Positions 35,873-44,461 are shown, numbered from the stretch's first letter. The stretch: DNA of 64,000 bases from SKIA01 sp047602905 (GCA_047602905.1 JBLKOP010000003.1:41161-105160), one strand, 5' to 3'. Numbers and translations: made by a program. Notes: a model not told the origin generated them from the letters alone.

Positions 35873-36516
35873 ACAGGAGTCAATACGCGAAGAGAAGACA
35901 AACGAGAAACTAATTCTTCACAAAGACTAGGAGAAGAAAAGAACTTTGGATGAATACCAACAACACTCCAAGAATCACAAAGAGAAGAAAGAACTTCTTC
36001 AGAAAACGGCAGCTCATACCCAATAGAAGCATCCTCAAGAATTTGCTCACCAAAAACAACGATTTCATCAGAGACTAAACGACCATTCACGAAACGATCA
36101 AGAACAAAAAACACCACTAACTGAGCAAACCCGAAACGAGCACGCGTCTTCTCAATAACTAAACGAATATCTTCACGAAAAGAACCAGCAACGTCATCAA
36201 CCAACCACTGCTTCGTGGCAGGATCAGCAGCCAAAGGCAAAAACACTCCTCCAACGCGCTCAGAAACAACAACAGGCTCAGACAACGAACTAACGAGACG
36301 AGAAGAAACAGAAGAAGAAACACCAGCAGCACCTACGGTAACAAGTAAAGAAGAAACAACCTCTTGTAAAGAAGCATCACACACAGAAGCAAGAAACCCC
36401 TTCTCAGAAGAAGAAAGACTCGTTAAGAAAGCAGAAGGAATACTGCCAGAAGAATACGCGACAAGAACCAAAGGGCTCTTCTGATACGCAAGCACTTTCA
36501 CAGAACTCTCAACCAT
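35869..36516 (-). CDS. Hypothetical Ser/Val-rich soluble protein
   Basis: The 215-residue protein has no signal peptide or clear motif. It shows alternating hydrophobic strands and helices (VVFFVLDRFVNGRLVSDEIVVFGEQI) that suggest an alpha/beta fold. Its high Ser and Val content follows the coding-strand bias of the region. It is downstream of the paralogous membrane pair on the same strand, 36 bases away, and may belong with them. Confidence 0.55.
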   Translation of the reverse strand: MVESSVKVLAYQKSPLVLVAYSSGSIPSAFLTSLSSSEKGFLASVCDASLQEVVSSLLVTVGAAGVSSSVSSRLVSSLSEPVVVSERVGGVFLPLAADPATKQWLVDDVAGSFREDIRLVIEKTRARFGFAQLVVFFVLDRFVNGRLVSDEIVVFGEQILEDASIGYELPFSEEVLSSLCDSWSVVGIHPKFFSSPSLCEELVSRLSSLRVLTPV

Positions 36517-36552
36517 ACAAGAACTATAAGAGAGCAGACTTCAAAAACGTTT

Positions 36553-37185
36553 CTACAAAATAAGCAACAAATGCATGACATACGCATCAACAACAGAAAT
36601 AAGAGAACTTGTGCTACGAGCAGAAACAATTACGCAACCATCACGAACAAACACTGCATCACGCTCACCCTGCGTTAAGTACACCACGCGATCACGAGAA
36701 GTACTTAACGAACAATGAGTACCCTCACCATACACAGCACCACGAGTAGGGATGTTATAGAGGCGCTCACCAGTAACGCGAGCCAATAAACTCGCAGCAA
36801 CACCCACCTCGCCAGGAACGCCCTCATCAAAAGCAATCGTTAACGAATTCTGTGAAGAATACGTTAAGTTAAGAACAGCAAGGACAGCCTCACGAGAAAC
36901 AGGAATCCAATCTACCTCTCGAGGGTCAGAATAAAACGTGATAGGATGAACGCCCACGTTAGAAACCACAGTAGTCTGCCAGCAACGACCCTCAACACTA
37001 GGACAAGCAGCCTGCTCAAAAGTAAAGCCGTTAAGCTCAAAAGAAGAACTCGCAGGAGAAGCAGTTAACAAAAAAAACGCGAACAAACCAACACCAAGAA
37101 CGCCAAGAGCAAAAAACACCCACAGAGTAGAAATAGGCTTAACAACCTCATCCTCTACTGCCTCAACAACCTTTTTTTTTGTCAT
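36553..37185 (-). CDS. Single-span membrane protein, paralogue A
   Basis: The 210-residue protein has a cytosolic acidic N-terminus, one membrane helix (about 22-43) and an external domain with cysteines at about 60, 67, 157 and 179. Its end (RDRVVYLTQGERDAVFVRDGC followed by VDAYVMHLLL) parallels that of the neighbouring gene. It starts in the stop of that gene (four-base overlap). Function is unknown. The pair looks like a duplication of an exported domain with a disulfide. Confidence 0.6.
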   Translation of the reverse strand: MTKKKVVEAVEDEVVKPISTLWVFFALGVLGVGLFAFFLLTASPASSSFELNGFTFEQAACPSVEGRCWQTTVVSNVGVHPITFYSDPREVDWIPVSREAVLAVLNLTYSSQNSLTIAFDEGVPGEVGVAASLLARVTGERLYNIPTRGAVYGEGTHCSLSTSRDRVVYLTQGERDAVFVRDGCVIVSARSTSSLISVVDAYVMHLLLIL

Positions 37186-37769
37186 ACCAAACCAAAATAC
37201 GCGTATAGTAACGCGTCACGAACATACAAGACATCCTGACCAGAAGCACCAACGACTAAACAATCCCCGCTCTGAGTAACGCCCAAACTCTCATTAGTAA
37301 AGAAAACGATAGGAACAGAAGCAGTAGCGTCAGAACAACTCACGACAGGAAACTGATTGTACAAAGAAGTATTACTACTACGAGCACCCGCTACCTCAAA
37401 GAACGAAGAAAGATCAAAACGAACAAAATCAGCAATTTCAACATCCTGCTCAGAAACAGGAGCAAAAGCCAAAACAACTCTGTCAGCCTCACGAATAAGA
37501 GAAGAAGCCTGCGAGGACAATACGTACCGCTCATCAGGAAAATTAAAGAACTGAACCATACCCGCACTCGTGCTCACAAACAACTGATTATCACGAACCT
37601 CGTAACGAAAATCGTAGCCAGAAGCATCCATGCCAGGACCAAAAAATACGATAGCAAACGCAAAAACCGAAAAAATCATGACAAGAATGACAAACACACC
37701 CATCAATAAACGATTCCTCTTTTGACGAGCTTCTTCTTTACGTTGACGAGGAGATAATCGTTTAGCCAT
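37182..37769 (-). CDS. Single-span membrane protein, paralogue B
   Basis: The 195-residue protein has a very basic cytosolic N-terminus (RQRKEEARQKRNR), one membrane helix (about 22-44) and an external domain with cysteines near 144 and 169. Its C-terminus (VPIVFFTNE, GDCLVVGA, RDALLYAYFG) mirrors paralogue A. It is first in a likely three-gene - strand unit. The + strand AI-2E transporter gene is divergent. Confidence 0.6.
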   Translation of the reverse strand: MAKRLSPRQRKEEARQKRNRLLMGVFVILVMIFSVFAFAIVFFGPGMDASGYDFRYEVRDNQLFVSTSAGMVQFFNFPDERYVLSSQASSLIREADRVVLAFAPVSEQDVEIADFVRFDLSSFFEVAGARSSNTSLYNQFPVVSCSDATASVPIVFFTNESLGVTQSGDCLVVGASGQDVLYVRDALLYAYFGLV

Positions 37770-37849
37770 ACAACAAAGAAAATAGGCTCGTGCCTAAAAA
37801 GCTTTTTGTTAAACAAACAAATAAAAAGAGGTCCTTCTTAACAAATTCT

Positions 37850-38851
37850 ATGCGTGACGAACTCATCAAGTACTCCATGATAGCACTACTCTTAGTGCTT
37901 ATTTACTTAGCATACAAAACAGTAGCTCCCATACTCACATACATCTTCTTTAGCGTCATCTTTGTTATCGTATTCAAACCACTGTATAACTGGCTAACAA
38001 AACAAACAGGCATGCCAAGACTCTCAAGCTTCATACTCGTAATGGGACTTATACTACTCATAGTAATACCTAGCTTCTTTGTAGCAAGCGCAATTGTGCG
38101 AGAAGCACCAGCGTTTTATCAAACAGCAGTAGAAACAATTAATTTCGAGCAGATAGATGAGTTTGCAGCAAGAATAACAGGAGAAGAATTTAGTGTACAA
38201 GAAGAGCTACGAAAAAACGCTCCTGCAATACAAGACTTTCTTATAGATAACGTAGGAAGCATGCTTGGACAACTCATGATAATAACACTAGGGCTTTTCG
38301 TAATGTTTTTTACCATGTTTTATCTCTTCACAGAAGGAGACAAAGTACTTCACGAGCTTAAAAGAACACTGCCTCTAAGCGAGAAACACCAAGGAAAACT
38401 CTTCAAACAAACAAGAGACGTAATCTACGCAACGATAAACGGACAAATAATCCTAGGAGTAATACAAGGAGTAGCAGGAGCAATAACACTCTTATTACTA
38501 GGTGTTCCGTACGCAATACTCTGGGGCTTTGTAATGGTAGTAGCAAGCATCCTGCCAATAATAGGAACCTACGCAGTATGGATACCAATAGCGATATGGC
38601 TGTACGCAATAGGAAGCACAACACAAGCAATCATCCTCCTACTCGTAGGGTTCTTCATCATAGGACAACTCGATAACATATTTAGACCATACGTAGTAAG
38701 CGCACAAGCAGACATACACCCAGTAACAGTAATCATAGGAGTATTTGGAGGACTGCTAGCCTTTGGAGTAGCAGGATTTATTATCGGACCACTCATCCTA
38801 GGACTCTTCATAACAATACTACAATTCTATAGCGAAGAAGTAGCTACTTAA
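37850..38851 (+). CDS. AI-2E/PerM-family membrane transporter
   Basis: The protein of 333 residues has about seven membrane helices and matches the AI-2 exporter (PerM/YdiK-like) family. Family blocks include FKPLYNWL, LPLSEKHQ with the following amphipathic region, and the C-terminal GVFGGLLAFGVAGFIIGPLILGL, shortened here. ATG 37850 is about 30 bases after an AATAAAAA box, so I prefer it to GTG 37790. In bacteria such proteins move autoinducer-2 or sodium and protons; the archaeal substrate is unknown. Confidence 0.87.
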   Translation: MRDELIKYSMIALLLVLIYLAYKTVAPILTYIFFSVIFVIVFKPLYNWLTKQTGMPRLSSFILVMGLILLIVIPSFFVASAIVREAPAFYQTAVETINFEQIDEFAARITGEEFSVQEELRKNAPAIQDFLIDNVGSMLGQLMIITLGLFVMFFTMFYLFTEGDKVLHELKRTLPLSEKHQGKLFKQTRDVIYATINGQIILGVIQGVAGAITLLLLGVPYAILWGFVMVVASILPIIGTYAVWIPIAIWLYAIGSTTQAIILLLVGFFIIGQLDNIFRPYVVSAQADIHPVTVIIGVFGGLLAFGVAGFIIGPLILGLFITILQFYSEEVAT

Positions 38852-38971
38852 CCAAGAAGTAATCAATAGAATAAAAGAAGACCTGAAAGACTTCAAACTA
38901 TAACTGTTTACTTGTTGAGTGGGATTTGTAACATAAAGCTTAAGAACAAACCCTTACTTATGGCGATACTT

Positions 38972-39067
38972 GCCTCAGTAGCTCAGCCTGGAGTGCGCAA
39001 AACGTACGGGCACTAGAGCGACTGCCTCGTAAGCAGTAGGCCGGGGGTTCAAATCCCTCCTGAGGCT
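38972..39067 (+). tRNA. tRNA-Thr(CGT) with D-loop intron
   Basis: Acceptor GCCTCAG pairs with CTGAGGC and U73 follows, as in archaeal tRNA-Thr. The anticodon stem-loop (39021-39037) is ACTGC-CTCGTAA-GCAGT, so the anticodon is CGT. The T-arm is GGGGG-TTCAAAT-CCCTC. The D-stem GCTC/GAGC encloses 31 bases instead of nine. Removing 38992-39013 restores a normal D-loop, AGCCTGGTA. See the intron entry. Confidence 0.92.
38992..39013 (+). other. 22-nt tRNA intron between positions 19 and 20
   Basis: The insert forms a full bulge-helix-bulge motif. Exon bases 38986-38989 (GCCT) pair with 39008-39011 (GGGC) as the four-base central helix. The three-base bulges are 38990-38992 and 39012-39014, each cut after its second base. 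The inner helix is GTGCG (38993-38997) with CGTAC (39003-39007). The outer helix is the D-stem, with one A-A mismatch next to the bulge. Confidence 0.85.
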
Positions 39068-39075
39068 CTTTTTTT
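39068..39075 (+). terminator. U-tract after tRNA-Thr
   Basis: A run of seven T begins two bases after the discriminator base of the tRNA. Confidence 0.55.
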
Positions 39076-39179
39076 AACGTAGTTGCGGAACTGATTGGAT
39101 ACACTTATGAATTTGAGTTGAATACTTTGTTTATGAAAAAATCTTTAGTTGTGCTAATTTAACATTATTCTTTGCTTTT

Positions 39180-39731
39180 TTGTTTTTTACGTGGGCTTGT
39201 CTTGCATTCTTTGGTTTTTTTGATTTAATATCTCTAGCTGAAGTTACCTTCTCAGAAGTGTATATTTCAGATAACGGAACTACAGATTTCTTTGTTACGA
39301 CTACTCTTAGCTCTACAGGTGCTTTTGTAGCAGGAAAACCCATTGATGCAACCATTGAAATGCGCCTAGCTAACCAAGAACTTTATGGATACATCGCTCA
39401 TCCGGGAATTGGTTCTTATACGTATCCTAAACAGTTTGACTCTTCAAAAGGAATATATTCTAGCCCTATAAATTTATTATCTCAAAAAGAGAGTACCATT
39501 TGGTCTTATTCTAATAGGATTATTTTTGACCAGCCAGGAGACTATCCTATTTATCGGTTATTTAATCAAGAACATAATTTTTCCGAATATAGTACGCATT
39601 ATATTCACATTGAACCTGTGTCTGTTTGGCTTAAAATAGAACAAAATAGACGAATATTTTCATTAACTCTAATGATGATTGCTCTTACACTGTTTTCCAT
39701 TTCTTCCCGTCAAGCTTCTAAAAATAATTGA
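39180..39731 (+). CDS. Exported or membrane-anchored beta-rich protein
   Basis: The 183-residue protein has a hydrophobic N-terminus (about 1-18), a beta-rich external domain with possible glycosylation sites, and a C-terminal membrane helix (about 160-177). It is unrecognised. The start is uncertain: TTG 39180 fits a TAATTTAA element about 25-30 bases ahead, and no ATG is available in frame upstream before a stop at 39114. Codon use is T-rich, unlike the A/C-rich + strand genes nearby, which suggests different origin or age. Confidence 0.55.
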   Translation: MFFTWACLAFFGFFDLISLAEVTFSEVYISDNGTTDFFVTTTLSSTGAFVAGKPIDATIEMRLANQELYGYIAHPGIGSYTYPKQFDSSKGIYSSPINLLSQKESTIWSYSNRIIFDQPGDYPIYRLFNQEHNFSEYSTHYIHIEPVSVWLKIEQNRRIFSLTLMMIALTLFSISSRQASKNN

Positions 39732-39786
39732 GCTTTTACCTTAAAATACTACACTATTAAAAACTTAGAAAACAACATATTTGTTT

Positions 39787-41076
39787 GTGGAAACAAAAAA
39801 CTATTTGTTCATAACCATCAGCGGTCTCATAACAGACATCGCTTGGATAATAAAAAAAGAAGGACACAACGTCAAGTTCTATATTAAAGAAGCAGAAGAT
39901 CAAGAAGTAGGAGATGGATTCGTAGACAAAGTGAGTTCTTGGCAAGAACACGTAGACTGGGCAGACGTAATCGTGTTTGACGACACACTCGGACAAGGAA
40001 AAATAGCTCAACAATTACGAGAACAAGGAAAAGCAGTAATCGGAGGGTGCGAGTACACAGACCGCTTAGAAGATGAGCGAGCGTTTGGCCAAAGCGAGCT
40101 AAAAAAATACGGAATAAACATCATCCCCTCAAAAGACTTCACCAGCTTTCAAGAAGCAATCACGTACGTACAAGAAAACCCGGGAAGATACGTTATAAAA
40201 CCCTCAGGCGAAGCAGGAGGAATAAAAGGACTATTGTTTGTAGGAGAAGAAGAAGACGGACGAGACGTTATACAGGTACTTAGTGACTACAAAGCAGCTT
40301 GGGAGAAAAAAATTCCTGAGTTTCAACTACAAAAAAAAGTAACAGGAGTAGAAATAGCAGTAGGAGCGTTTTTTAACGGAGAAGAATTCATGACGCCAAT
40401 AAACGTGAATTTTGAGAACAAAAAACTGTTTCCAGGAAACCTAGGACCAAGCACCGGCGAGATGGGCACTACAATGTACTGGAGCAACCCAAACAAAATA
40501 TTTAATCAAACACTAAAAAAATTCGAGAAAAAACTCGCAGAAGAAGGCTATGTAGGCTACATTGACCTAAATTGTATCGTGAATGGAAACGGAATTTATC
40601 CTTTAGAATTCACGAGTCGCTTTGGCTACCCAACAATAAGCATTCAACAAGAAGGACTCCTCACGCCAATAAGTGAGTTGTTTTATGGCATGGCAACAAA
40701 AACTATGAAGACGTTTAAGACAAAAACAGGCTTTCAAATAGGAGTACGCGTAGTCGTACCGCCATTTCCATACAAAGACCCAGAAACCTTTGCGGTAAAA
40801 AGCAAAGACTCAGTAATCACGTTTAAGAAAGGACGAGAAGGAGTGCATATAGAAGATGTAAAACTTGTTAATAACGAATGGGTCGTTACGGGAAACAGCG
40901 GAGTAGTGCTTATTGTTTGTGGAGCAGCAACGACGATGAAAGAAGCACAAAAACAAGTGTATAGCCGCATAAAAAACATTATTTTACCGCACAGCTACTA
41001 CCGAGACGACATAGGAGACAGGTGGTACGAGGACAGTGACAAACTGCATGCGTGGGGATACTTACGAGAGAATTAA
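39787..41076 (+). CDS. PurD-like ATP-grasp ligase
   Basis: The protein of about 430 residues resembles phosphoribosylamine-glycine ligase (PurD). The ATP-grasp core includes YVIKPSGEAGGIKGLLFV near 138-155, VEIAVGAFF with FENKKLFPGNLGPSTGEMG, split here, and YVGYIDLNCIV, then PLEFTSRFGYPT. The usual N-terminal G-G-R-E-H motif is replaced by ITISGLITDIAW, so substrate binding may differ. No other purine genes lie nearby. GTG 39787 has an ATTAAAAAC element 30 bases ahead; TTG 39781 is the alternative. It may make another amide or peptide bond. Confidence 0.8.
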   Translation: METKNYLFITISGLITDIAWIIKKEGHNVKFYIKEAEDQEVGDGFVDKVSSWQEHVDWADVIVFDDTLGQGKIAQQLREQGKAVIGGCEYTDRLEDERAFGQSELKKYGINIIPSKDFTSFQEAITYVQENPGRYVIKPSGEAGGIKGLLFVGEEEDGRDVIQVLSDYKAAWEKKIPEFQLQKKVTGVEIAVGAFFNGEEFMTPINVNFENKKLFPGNLGPSTGEMGTTMYWSNPNKIFNQTLKKFEKKLAEEGYVGYIDLNCIVNGNGIYPLEFTSRFGYPTISIQQEGLLTPISELFYGMATKTMKTFKTKTGFQIGVRVVVPPFPYKDPETFAVKSKDSVITFKKGREGVHIEDVKLVNNEWVVTGNSGVVLIVCGAATTMKEAQKQVYSRIKNIILPHSYYRDDIGDRWYEDSDKLHAWGYLREN

Positions 41077-41299
41077 ACAGGAAGAAGCAGAACGCCACTA
41101 CAATAGACTACAGCCCTTTACCGTTGAGATAACAGATGAAACAATACAACAAGCAAACATGTTTAAGCTAGAAAACAAGAAAAAGAAACTTTCATACGTA
41201 GACTGCATAGGGTACATACTAGCAAAACAATACCAAGTAAAATTTCTTACAGGAGACAAACAATTCAGAAACATAGAAAACGTAGAATTCGTTACGTAA
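41036..41299 (+). pseudogene. PIN-domain (VapC-like) fragment
   Basis: The 87-residue frame matches only the C-terminal two thirds of a PIN-domain RNase. PFTVEITDETIQQANMFK leads to LSYVDCIGYILAKQ, where the Asp of the third acidic position is visible, then KFLTGDKQF with the fourth. The N-terminal block with the first catalytic Asp is absent, and the frame begins inside the end of the PurD-like gene (41-base overlap). The likely start is ATG 41036 or 41048. It is probably a decayed toxin, though it could be a small non-catalytic protein. Confidence 0.6.
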
Positions 41300-41344
41300 A
41301 CTACTTCACTGAACTTTTAAAAACACGCAATGCATAACACTTGT

Positions 41345-41464
41345 ATGCCAAGCAATACATCAAATGAACAAAAAGACATAGAAGCCACACTAAATCTTCT
41401 AGAAAAAAACATAGATAGAGGAGGATATATCTACACCACTAGAGATGAGCTTATACGCGACTAA
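41345..41464 (+). CDS. Small 39-residue protein
   Basis: A short frame with ATG 41345 lies about 30 bases after a CTTTTAAAAAC TATA-like element. The product is helical and polar (IEATLNLLEKNIDRG, then YIYTTRDEL). It may be the remains of an antitoxin related to the PIN fragment just upstream. Its end overlaps the convergent zinc-ribbon gene by 14 bases. Confidence 0.45.
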   Translation: MPSNTSNEQKDIEATLNLLEKNIDRGGYIYTTRDELIRD

Positions 41465-41600
41465 GCAGCTCTCCATGACTAAACGCTCGCTGACACTCAT
41501 CACAAACAGCAACTAACTTCCCGCTCTTCTTAACGTACGTACCAACTAATTTACCAAGAAATGTCTCCTGAATTTTTTGTTTACAACTAGAACACTTCAT
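41451..41600 (-). CDS. Small zinc-ribbon-like protein
   Basis: The 49-residue frame has two CxxC pairs: MKCSSCKQ at the start and AVCDECQRAF near 31-40, separated by a beta-rich stretch (FLGKLVGTYVKKSGKLV). This is a zinc-ribbon layout. It begins inside the stop region of nothing upstream but follows the MscS gene: that gene's stop overlaps this ATG by four bases, so the two are co-translated with MscS downstream on the - strand. Confidence 0.7.
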   Translation of the reverse strand: MKCSSCKQKIQETFLGKLVGTYVKKSGKLVAVCDECQRAFSHGELLSRV

Positions 41601-42469
41601 TTCTTCTTAGGCTCCTTAGAACGAATAGCAAGGGCAACACCAATAATAGCTTTACGGATTCGCTGCTCCAACTCAAACGAGTACTTCTTGACACGAACAG
41701 AAACAGTAACGGTACACGTCTCCTTATCAACCTTACTTACAAACACACGAGAAGAAACTACGTGCTCAGAAAACGACTGTAAAGCCTCAGAAACCTTTTT
41801 CTCAATAACAGCAAGCTTCTTCTCATCAACTAACAAAAACACAACCTCCTCAGAAAACGACTTCACCTTACGCTTACTCAAATTAAAAACCTCCTTAGAA
41901 ACCAAAACACTATTAGGAACGTACACGACCTCACCAGCCTCAGTAATTAACTCAATACTCTGAAAAGAAACATCAACTATACGCCCCTTAATATCACCGA
42001 CCTTAATAAAATCATTAATACGATACTTATCAGTAAACAACACAACAGCACCATTAACAAAGTTCAGGATGTACTCGCGAGTAAGCAACACGATACCAAC
42101 AACAAAAATACTAATACTCGTAAACAACTGACCCAAACGAATACCAAGCAAATGCAAAAGAACAAAAACAAAAATGAAATGAGCAGTAGCGCTAGCTAAA
42201 CGACGCATACCAAGAGTAAAATTATCTACGTGATCAGAAGACAAACCCCTGCGAGTAAGATACGACTTCACAACACCTATACGAACAAGAGAAAAAAAGA
42301 ACGTTAACGAAAAATATGCGATAAGAAGAGGAATAACAGTAGCTTGCTGAAGAAACAACACAAACGAAGGGCGCTGAAAAACGTACCAACCAACAAAAGC
42401 AGTAAGAAAAACAACTTTTAACAAAACAATACCTCGACTACGAGACAAACTAGCAAGTAACGACTTCAT
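41597..42469 (-). CDS. mscS: MscS-type mechanosensitive channel
   Basis: The 290-residue protein has N-terminal membrane helices (about 12-30, 40-62, 85-110, 117-137) and the MscS beta domain. The pore helix region is followed by FVNGAVVLFTDKYRINDFIKVGD, cut here as NGAVVLFTDKY and INDFIKVGD, then GRIVDVSFQSIELITEAG and VYVPNSVLVSKEV, all typical. It releases solutes on hypo-osmotic stress. Its last four bases overlap the start of the zinc-ribbon gene. TTTTTAAAG about 30 bases ahead marks the promoter. The C-terminus is Lys-rich. Confidence 0.92.
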   Translation of the reverse strand: MKSLLASLSRSRGIVLLKVVFLTAFVGWYVFQRPSFVLFLQQATVIPLLIAYFSLTFFFSLVRIGVVKSYLTRRGLSSDHVDNFTLGMRRLASATAHFIFVFVLLHLLGIRLGQLFTSISIFVVGIVLLTREYILNFVNGAVVLFTDKYRINDFIKVGDIKGRIVDVSFQSIELITEAGEVVYVPNSVLVSKEVFNLSKRKVKSFSEEVVFLLVDEKKLAVIEKKVSEALQSFSEHVVSSRVFVSKVDKETCTVTVSVRVKKYSFELEQRIRKAIIGVALAIRSKEPKKK

Positions 42470-42503
42470 AACAAAAAGAAAGCACGAACACGTTTTTAAA
42501 GCT

Positions 42504-42812
42504 TTACGGGTCTAGGCGCTCAAGTTCAACAGAAACACGCGAAAGCAACGAACGAACCTTACGCACATCATGCTTAAGAGTAACATTATCGTAACCAATC
42601 TCAGCCTCATTAGCAAGAACCTTAGAGAGTTCATGAAGAGTACTCTCAAGCCAATCAGCATCCTCACGACACGTATCCTCATCAGGATAGCCCATACGGC
42701 ACTGCTGAGAAATAACATCCAGCTTACGCTGAGTAGCCGAAGAAAGCTCAAAACCCTCATAATCCTTCTGACCAGGATGATACCTACCAGTATAGTCGTC
42801 CCATTCCCCCAT
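42504..42812 (-). CDS. Hypothetical small acidic helical protein
   Basis: The 102-residue protein starts with GEWDDYTGRYHPGQKDYEG and continues as predicted helices (ATQRKLDVISQQC, LESTLHELSKVLANEA, LKHDVRKVRSLLSRV). Two cysteines are present (about 38 and 47). It lies 34 bases upstream of mscS on the same strand. No family is recognised. Confidence 0.6.
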   Translation of the reverse strand: MGEWDDYTGRYHPGQKDYEGFELSSATQRKLDVISQQCRMGYPDEDTCREDADWLESTLHELSKVLANEAEIGYDNVTLKHDVRKVRSLLSRVSVELERLDP

Positions 42813-42887
42813 ACAAAGAATAATATATGCTCGAATATATAGTTATTGCCACACCTTTATAAATAAAACAAAAAACAACACATTAAC

Positions 42888-42961
42888 GGGGCAGTGGTCT
42901 AGCTTGGTATGATACACGGCTGGGGGCCGTGTGATCCGGGGTTCAAATCCTCGCTGCCCCA
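42888..42961 (+). tRNA. tRNA-Pro(GGG)
   Basis: GGGGCAG pairs with CTGCCCC and A73 follows. The anticodon stem-loop is CACGG-CTGGGGG-CCGTG with anticodon GGG. The T-arm has the CGGGG/CTCG-type stem with loop TTCAAAT. No intron is present. TTTATAAATA lies about 32 bases upstream. Confidence 0.95.
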
Positions 42962-43098
42962 TCAATTCAGCATATATGTGATGCTTATGCCTGCAGAGTT
43001 TCTAGATGTGGTGTCGCTGTTAATTCTTGTCATGTATACTTCTCCTTAGTAGTACTGCATGTGTTATATTTTTTATATGATTACGTTTTTCTTCTTGC

Positions 43099-43548
43099 AT
43101 GCAGACAACAGCGAAGCGTATTATTTACTCATTTGATATTCCGAATAGTTCTTGGAAGAGGAACGTTAACTTAGTAAGACACGTCGCGAACATGTACGTA
43201 AACACATTAGATGACCTACTTCCTGCTCCTCACGAAAACGAGTTCATTAACGAATACAAAACCAGAGCGAATAAACTAATAACTCCCAAGGGCTTTGATA
43301 ACAAACAAACAGCCACTTTACGCGAAGCTATTGGAGTATATATTCCCATAGCAAAAAAAACAGACTTAGATGAGAAAATGATTTTGTCTGCCATATTTGA
43401 TACTGATAATAGCTTTATAGAGTTGGGAGCTACAGCTCAGTACAGTAACGAAGCAAGTAATATCGCAAGTATACTCTCTAAAAAGCTTAGTGATCAAACA
43501 TACATTTGCACAAAAACTGAAACAACCTACTTTGGATTAGTTCCTTAA
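43099..43548 (+). CDS. Hypothetical protein
   Basis: The 149-residue soluble protein has no known motif. A helical middle (REAIGVYIPIAKKTDLDEKMI) and an FIELGATAQYSNEASNIASIL segment are the main features. TTTTATATG lies 30 bases before the ATG. It sits between two tRNA genes, a position often taken by acquired genes. Confidence 0.55.
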   Translation: MQTTAKRIIYSFDIPNSSWKRNVNLVRHVANMYVNTLDDLLPAPHENEFINEYKTRANKLITPKGFDNKQTATLREAIGVYIPIAKKTDLDEKMILSAIFDTDNSFIELGATAQYSNEASNIASILSKKLSDQTYICTKTETTYFGLVP

Positions 43549-43588
43549 CCTTAAAAACAAACTAACAATATCTTTTTCTGGACAACAA

Positions 43589-43663
43589 GCCCCGTTAGTG
43601 TAGTCCGGCCAATCACCCCGCCCTCTCAAGGCGGCAACCCGGGTTCAAATCCCGGACGGGGCA
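43589..43663 (+). tRNA. tRNA-Glu(CTC)
   Basis: GCCCCGT pairs with ACGGGGC and A73 follows. The anticodon stem-loop is CCGCC-CTCTCAA-GGCGG with anticodon CTC. The T-arm is CCGGG-TTCAAAT-CCCGG. No intron is present. Confidence 0.95.
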
Positions 43664-43708
43664 GAACTTTATTTAGACCAGATTGACTTTGAGATACTAA
43701 ACAAAAAA

Positions 43709-43984
43709 CTAGTAGCTATCGTGTTTATATGCTTCGTGTAATAGCTTCTCAACACCTATAACTATTGAAGGCTCAACTACATCTAACCCTCTATATGAAG
43801 CAAATAAGTGCTTAACTACCTCAGCATTTTGGTGAACAAATGACTTTCTCTTAATACTTTCCTCTAATTTTCTCGTAAAGAAAGCAAGACCTTTTATAAC
43901 GTTCTCTTCTTGCTTACAAAAGGGGTTTTTATTAAGAAAATACTGCTTGCGACCAATCTCACGCGAGATACTTTCATTGTCCAT
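43709..43984 (-). CDS. Hypothetical small helical protein
   Basis: The 91-residue basic protein looks all-helical (REIGRKQYFLNKN, VIKGLAFFTRKLEESIKRK, VIGVEKLLHEAYK). No family is recognised. CGTTTTTATG about 30 bases ahead could be its TATA box. It lies next to tRNA-Glu. Confidence 0.5.
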   Translation of the reverse strand: MDNESISREIGRKQYFLNKNPFCKQEENVIKGLAFFTRKLEESIKRKSFVHQNAEVVKHLFASYRGLDVVEPSIVIGVEKLLHEAYKHDSY

Positions 43985-44124
43985 ACGCTTTGTAAACTAC
44001 CTGAACATAAAAACGTTACTACTCCTCTAAAGTATTGCAGTTCTTGGTTTGCTGTAAACCTAAGCAACTACTATGTCCATACAGAACAAGAACATGTATA
44101 AATAACTTCTTTTACAAACAATCC

Positions 44125-44382
44125 ATGCTCACTCTTAGTATCGGTCTTATAGGAATGACTCTTCTTCTCATAGCCTTCGCACTAAACTTGTTTTTGATAC
44201 TGCAACAATCAAGCAAAACATACATCTTACTAAACTTTTTTGGCTCAGCAGCAATGATTGCGTACTCAATACTTATCAGTAGCTGGCCATTTTTTATCCT
44301 CAACCTCGTATGGACAACATTTGCAGGCTACCGATTCATAAACGTAAGCTCGTCTTCTCAAAAAAGACCTCACCCCAAATAA
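44125..44382 (+). CDS. CBU_0592-like small membrane protein
   Basis: From ATG 44125 the protein is 85 residues with three hydrophobic helices (about 4-25, 29-49, 50-70) and a polar tail. The pattern SIGLIGMTLLLIAFALN, then LLNFFGSAAMIAYS and FILNLVWTTFAGYR resembles the CBU_0592 family of small membrane proteins of unknown function. TATAAATA at 44097-44104 is about 28 bases before this ATG, which rejects the longer frame. Confidence 0.65.
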   Translation: MLTLSIGLIGMTLLLIAFALNLFLILQQSSKTYILLNFFGSAAMIAYSILISSWPFFILNLVWTTFAGYRFINVSSSSQKRPHPK

Positions 44383-44461
44383 ACAACCCAAACAGCTCAA
44401 AAAAGCATAAGATACACTTATAAATTCTTAGCCGTATAAAACAGTATAGGGTGAGAGCCAA

